From JBDRMV01 sp043811795 (GTDB taxonomy: Bacteria; CG03), in assembly GCA_043811795.1 (NCBI GenBank), contig JBDRMV010000122.1:1-9512 (forward strand): a DNA stretch of 9,512 nucleotides, written 5' to 3'. The notes under the pieces were generated by a model that was given only the letters and a program-made list of their open reading frames with translations, searched no databases and was not told the DNA's origin. The position numbers and the translations under genes were made by a program. Positions within the stretch are counted from its first letter, which is position 1. Each line of letters opens with the position of its first letter. Positions 6,721-9,512 of this stretch are shown here, in pieces.

Positions 6721-7875
6721 ATGCTAAAAATAAGAGATAGAAGGAAAAGGAATAGAAGATACATTTATTTGATGTTAGCACTATCAGGTATTGTAATATT
6801 CCCCGCCATATCCACTATATCGGTCTCTTTCGGTAAAAATTTACAAGACGCGACAGGCTGGGTAGAAAAAAGTAGATACGAGACATCAACAAAATACTTT
6901 CTGGTTTTTGCAGAAGACGCGAAAGCTAAAAAATTAGCAGATAAATATATATCTACGCTTGATGATATATACAAATATTTAACCAAGTGGTTTGGATATA
7001 AGAATCCTTATCCAATTAGAATTTATGTTCAAGAGAAAACTGCTTCAAAACGAGGATTTCCCACCTTTAACGTAAAAGAAAATAGTTTATATATTAAACC
7101 CTCCTCGCATTATCGGGCTATTCTTCACGAAACCGTACATTTATTTACTGGAAACTATCTTTTAGATAATGGGGCGAAAGGACATAGAATAATAAAGACA
7201 TTTTGGCTTGATGAAGGAATTCCCACATATTTACAATATGTATATTTTGGAAGAAAGTATCCTCATTATGATTATTCTCCGGTACCTTGGGAAGAAATAA
7301 GCAGTTATAAAGGCTTCTGGGATGTAAATGAATCTTATTCAAGAGTTAATGGAAGAGAGCTTGCGTATGTTCAGGCAGGCTCTATTGTGAATTTTTTGGT
7401 TGAAAAATATGGTCGTAAAAAGATTATATCAATTATTCATAAAATTGCTACAAACCCAGAGAAAGAGCTGTTCTTAAAAATTTATGGAAAAGACTGCGAT
7501 GAATTAGAAAAAGAATGGCTATTATTCAGAGAAAGCAGAGAAAGTCAGAAATCCGATACCACGTCACCATATATAGTGGAAACAATACCATCCGACGAAA
7601 AGACCAATGTGAAAGTGGATATTGATAGCGTTAGAGTTGTTTTTAATGAACCGATGTCTTTCGGATGGTCATTTCAATGTGTTGACCCCAGAATAAGTTA
7701 CGAAGTTGGCGAGTGGATTAATGCTAAAACGTTTCAAGTAAAAATTACAGAAAAATTAGATCCAAATACTACATATACTATTGAATTGAATACTCCGTCT
7801 ACCAATCAACTCTTTCGCGATGAAGCCGGCAACAGTCTGCTTCCATATATCTGGACATTTTCTACTGGGCCATAG
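6721..7875 (+). CDS. Exported peptidase MA-like metallopeptidase with C-terminal Ig-like (Big_5) domain
   Basis: 384-residue protein. A very basic N terminus (residues 1-13) and a hydrophobic segment (14-37) form a signal peptide or anchor. Residues about 55-270 look like the gluzincin peptidase MA-like domain: HETVH at 136-140 (zinc ligands His136 and His140, catalytic Glu137), third ligand Glu165 in FWLDEGIPTYLQY, then YVQAGSIVNFLVEKYG (216-231) and a LEKEW motif near 262-266. The region from about 280 to the end, starting SPYIVETIPSDE and ending YIWTFSTGP, resembles the SbsA-type bacterial Ig-like (Big_5) domain, suggesting a surface or periplasmic location. Substrate unknown. The gene is visibly more AT-rich than its neighbours, with many AGA, ATA and TTA codons, so it is probably acquired. 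The start has no clear Shine-Dalgarno; Met18 is an alternative. Confidence 0.8.
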   Translation: MLKIRDRRKRNRRYIYLMLALSGIVIFPAISTISVSFGKNLQDATGWVEKSRYETSTKYFLVFAEDAKAKKLADKYISTLDDIYKYLTKWFGYKNPYPIRIYVQEKTASKRGFPTFNVKENSLYIKPSSHYRAILHETVHLFTGNYLLDNGAKGHRIIKTFWLDEGIPTYLQYVYFGRKYPHYDYSPVPWEEISSYKGFWDVNESYSRVNGRELAYVQAGSIVNFLVEKYGRKKIISIIHKIATNPEKELFLKIYGKDCDELEKEWLLFRESRESQKSDTTSPYIVETIPSDEKTNVKVDIDSVRVVFNEPMSFGWSFQCVDPRISYEVGEWINAKTFQVKITEKLDPNTTYTIELNTPSTNQLFRDEAGNSLLPYIWTFSTGP

Positions 7876-7922
7876 GAAAAAACCAGGCCGCCTATTATTT
7901 TCAGGAATAATGACGGGGTTGG

Positions 7923-7988
7923 TGCCCCTCTTGACATTAAAATAAAAACACAGTATAATATAAGCGATGACACTAAGATTGAGGGGCA
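7923..7988. repeat. 8-bp inverted repeat bracketing the module promoter (possible operator)
   Basis: TGCCCCTC (7923-7930) and its exact complement GAGGGGCA (7981-7988) lie on either side of the promoter at 7931-7959. The left arm touches the -35 box and the right arm lies in the leader just before the first gene. The arms are 58 bases apart centre to centre, roughly five and a half helical turns. They could be paired operator half-sites, for example for the winged-helix protein encoded downstream, or the foot of a leader hairpin. Eight bases can recur by chance, so this is tentative. Confidence 0.4.
7931..7959 (+). promoter_or_regulatory. Consensus sigma70-type promoter for the nucleotidyltransferase module
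   Basis: TTGACA (7931-7936) and TATAAT (7954-7959) with exactly 17 bases between them: a perfect consensus match. The predicted start is near 7966, giving a short leader of about 35 bases before the ATG at 8001. GAGGGG (7981-7986) is the only ribosome-site candidate and is about 14 bases from the ATG, longer than usual. Confidence 0.82.
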
Positions 7989-8000
7989 TTACTTACAATT

Positions 8001-8597
8001 ATGTATAGTAAAGAGCAATTAGAAAAAGCTTTGCGGCTTTTGGGAAAGAAACTGGAATTAAAGAATTCTCCCCTTTTTGAGCTTGTTGTCTGCGGGGGGT
8101 CTTCATTAATCATATCGGGTCTTGTTTCCCGCGCGACGAAAGATGTGGATGTTGTGGCAATCAGGAAAATGGATGAAAAAGGCAATCTTATTTTCAAGAG
8201 TCCATTACCAGTTCCCGTCATTCTTATAAATACTGCCCGGGATGTGGCGCACGATTTAGGGCTGCAGGAGAATTGGTTAAATCCCGGACCGGAAAGTCTT
8301 ATGCAAGTTGGTCTGCCGGAAGGATTTCTTAAAAGGGCTGAAGAACGCAATTACGGAAGCAAACTGAAAATATTTTTTCTGGGCAGGTTTGATTTGATAC
8401 ACCTAAAAGTATTTGCAGGTACGGACCAGGGCCCCGGACGACATGTTAATGATTTACTGGCTCTAAAACCGTCTGAGGATGAGATGGAAGCCGCCGCAAA
8501 ATGGTCTATGAAACAGGATCCTTCGGAAGGTTTTCGTTATGTTTTAAATGATATGTTGGAAAAATTGGGATACGGGGCGGTCTGTGAGAGAATTTAA
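8001..8597 (+). CDS. MNT/AbiEii-like nucleotidyltransferase (DUF6036-type)
   Basis: 198-residue protein with the nucleotidyltransferase-fold pattern seen in DUF6036 and AbiEii/MNT-type proteins. VVCGGSSLIISGLVSRATKDVDVVA spans 29-53, giving Gly32-Gly33-Ser34 and the metal-binding pair Asp48-x-Asp50. Later comes LGRFDLIHLKVFAG (126-139) followed by RHVNDLLAL (146-154), the helical motif common in this group. Relatives include toxins of toxin-antitoxin and abortive-infection systems that transfer nucleotides to tRNA or proteins, but also uncharacterised enzymes; which applies here is not visible. First gene after a consensus promoter. The next gene starts within its last 14 bases, so the two are translationally coupled. 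The GC-richer codon use differs from the AT-rich peptidase gene before it. Confidence 0.75.
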   Translation: MYSKEQLEKALRLLGKKLELKNSPLFELVVCGGSSLIISGLVSRATKDVDVVAIRKMDEKGNLIFKSPLPVPVILINTARDVAHDLGLQENWLNPGPESLMQVGLPEGFLKRAEERNYGSKLKIFFLGRFDLIHLKVFAGTDQGPGRHVNDLLALKPSEDEMEAAAKWSMKQDPSEGFRYVLNDMLEKLGYGAVCERI

Positions 8598-9387
8598 GAA
8601 ATATTACCTGGAGCAGATTCTTGAATTTTTATGGCAGCAGTGGTCATTGCTTGGCGTTGCAGGATACAGCCGGACGGAAAACGGCAATTTTATTGACCCC
8701 GAAGCTCTGCTGATTTTTAGTTGCACTTTCGCCCGATATGATCCCCGCCTTTTTGATGAGATTATTTGTTGGCTTGATATAAACGGTAACCTTATAAATA
8801 TCCAACGCCTTAAAAAAATAATTAGCGGAGAAAATTTCGGCGGGAAAAATGTTCTTTCAGCAATTGCGGATTTTATGTCGCGGCGGCATAAATTTCTCAA
8901 ATGGCAGGGCCTGATTCAAAAGGAAAAAACCGAAGTAAAAGAATCTCTTTTCTTTCTAAAAGACGGAACTTTTATGAAACAGTTCGGAGAAATAAACCCC
9001 GTTTTTGCCGAGCATGGTTTCCTGCGGGGGAAATTTGAACCGAGGGAGCATCCGGAGCCCGCAAGGCTGGAACAGACCGCCGGCCTTCTTTTGAGATTAC
9101 GGGCGCTTTTCGGCATAAATGCACGAAGTGAAATAATATCGTATCTTCTTACAAAAAAAAATGCCCACCCGAGCCGCATAGCAAGAGAGACATATTATTC
9201 TCAAAAGACGGCGCAAGACACGCTGGTTGAGATGGCTCGTTCGGGGTTAGTAAGAATAACCTCCACGGGCAGGGAAAAGTACTACTGGCTTGACAAAGAA
9301 AAATGGACAGAGTTTCTTTCGCTGCGGGACAAAATTTCTGTTTGGATAAACTGGCCGTTATTATTAAAAGCGCTGGAGCAACTTTGA
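8584..9387 (+). CDS. Winged-helix protein paired with the nucleotidyltransferase, interrupted by in-frame TGA
   Basis: From GTG at 8584 (preceded by GGGGCGG) this reads 267 residues to a TGA at 9385. An ATG at 8548 is in frame but would overlap the previous gene by 50 bases and has no better ribosome site, so GTG with a 14-base overlap is preferred. The N-terminal two thirds are not recognised: no membrane segments, mixed helical, several tryptophans. Residues about 181-237 look like a winged helix-turn-helix: RSEIISYLLTKK, then ARETYYSQKTAQDTLVEM as the helix-turn-helix, then SGLVRITSTGREKYYWL as the wing. It may therefore regulate its own promoter or act as the antitoxin-like partner. AbiE pairs also join a winged-helix protein to a nucleotidyltransferase, but in the opposite gene order and with the wing at the N terminus. 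The frame stays open after the stop, so this may be a truncated or broken gene. Confidence 0.65.
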   Translation: MREFKKYYLEQILEFLWQQWSLLGVAGYSRTENGNFIDPEALLIFSCTFARYDPRLFDEIICWLDINGNLINIQRLKKIISGENFGGKNVLSAIADFMSRRHKFLKWQGLIQKEKTEVKESLFFLKDGTFMKQFGEINPVFAEHGFLRGKFEPREHPEPARLEQTAGLLLRLRALFGINARSEIISYLLTKKNAHPSRIARETYYSQKTAQDTLVEMARSGLVRITSTGREKYYWLDKEKWTEFLSLRDKISVWINWPLLLKALEQL

Positions 9388-9512
9388 CAAAAATTAAGTG
9401 ACCCGAATTTTCTTAAACTTGAGCCGGAACTCCAGACCTCTGAATTCCGTTCACTTATACGGGAAATCGGTCCGGGAATTGAAAAGGCAGGTTTTCCCGA
9501 AGTCCTGACAGA
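9388..9512 (+). pseudogene. In-frame open continuation of the winged-helix gene beyond TGA 9385-9387
   Basis: After the TGA, the same frame runs 41 further codons to the window edge without a stop. It begins QKLSDPNFLKLEPELQ and goes on with a charged, helix-forming, coding-like sequence. It joins naturally to the preceding WINWPLLLKALEQL, and a Trp at the TGA would complete an amphipathic helix; TGG to TGA is one base change. There is no ATG at the beginning of this stretch to start a separate gene. It is the 3' part of a nonsense-interrupted gene, a sequencing error, or a readthrough extension. The true end lies beyond the window. Confidence 0.55.

Noticed and set aside
7894..7911. ATTATT...AATAAT inverted repeat after the peptidase gene as a terminator
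   Set aside because: A weak six-pair AT stem with no T-run following on either strand.
9385..9387. UGA reassigned to tryptophan across the genome
   Set aside because: The nuclease gene at 1071-1796 also ends in TGA right after its final cysteine motif, as expected for a normal stop. One interrupted gene is better explained by mutation, error or readthrough.

Overview
The window looks like a bacterial chromosome segment from an uncultured Gram-negative lineage. The outer-membrane genes lpxK, gmhB, a heptose-7-phosphate kinase and kdsB show that the cell makes lipid A plus a Kdo/heptose inner core. Moderate GC, lysine-rich proteins and tightly overlapping genes would fit candidate phyla such as Omnitrophota or Elusimicrobiota, but this placement is a guess: there is no rRNA or other marker gene here. 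I saw no tRNA, CRISPR array, insertion sequence or replication origin.

Left block, minus strand (1-2692): a four-gene run reading leftwards. Order: folP (dihydropteroate synthase), a small PD-(D/E)XK nuclease with a likely Fe-S cysteine set, a VanZ-like membrane protein, and a GIDE-like two-helix membrane protein that runs off the window edge. Neighbouring genes abut or overlap (gaps of 2 and 4 bases, then a 25-base overlap), so they are probably one operon. A well-spaced sigma70-type promoter ends almost on the folP start codon, which suggests a leaderless transcript.

Divergent spacer (2693-3012): back-to-back promoter-like sequences, then a GC-rich stretch closed by a 14-bp inverted repeat (one mismatch). 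It may be a structured RNA or 5' leader of the LPS operon, or a miniature mobile element. It is the least explained part of the window.

Central block, plus strand (3013-6682): lpxK, gmhB, an ICMT/PEMT-like membrane methyltransferase, the heptose kinase gene rfaE1 (hldA) and kdsB. Almost all junctions overlap. The enzymes supply the lipid A 4'-phosphate, heptose precursors and CMP-Kdo; the methyltransferase is the odd member.

Right block, plus strand (6721-9512): base composition changes at about 6700. First comes an AT-rich gene for an exported gluzincin-type metallopeptidase with a C-terminal Ig-like domain. Then a consensus TTGACA-17-TATAAT promoter, with an inverted repeat bracketing it, drives a two-gene module: a MNT/AbiEii-like nucleotidyltransferase and a winged-helix protein. 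The second gene carries an in-frame TGA at 9385, after which the same frame stays open to the window end. It is therefore either broken, miscalled or read through. The module resembles a toxin-antitoxin or defence pair, though its function is not shown by sequence alone.
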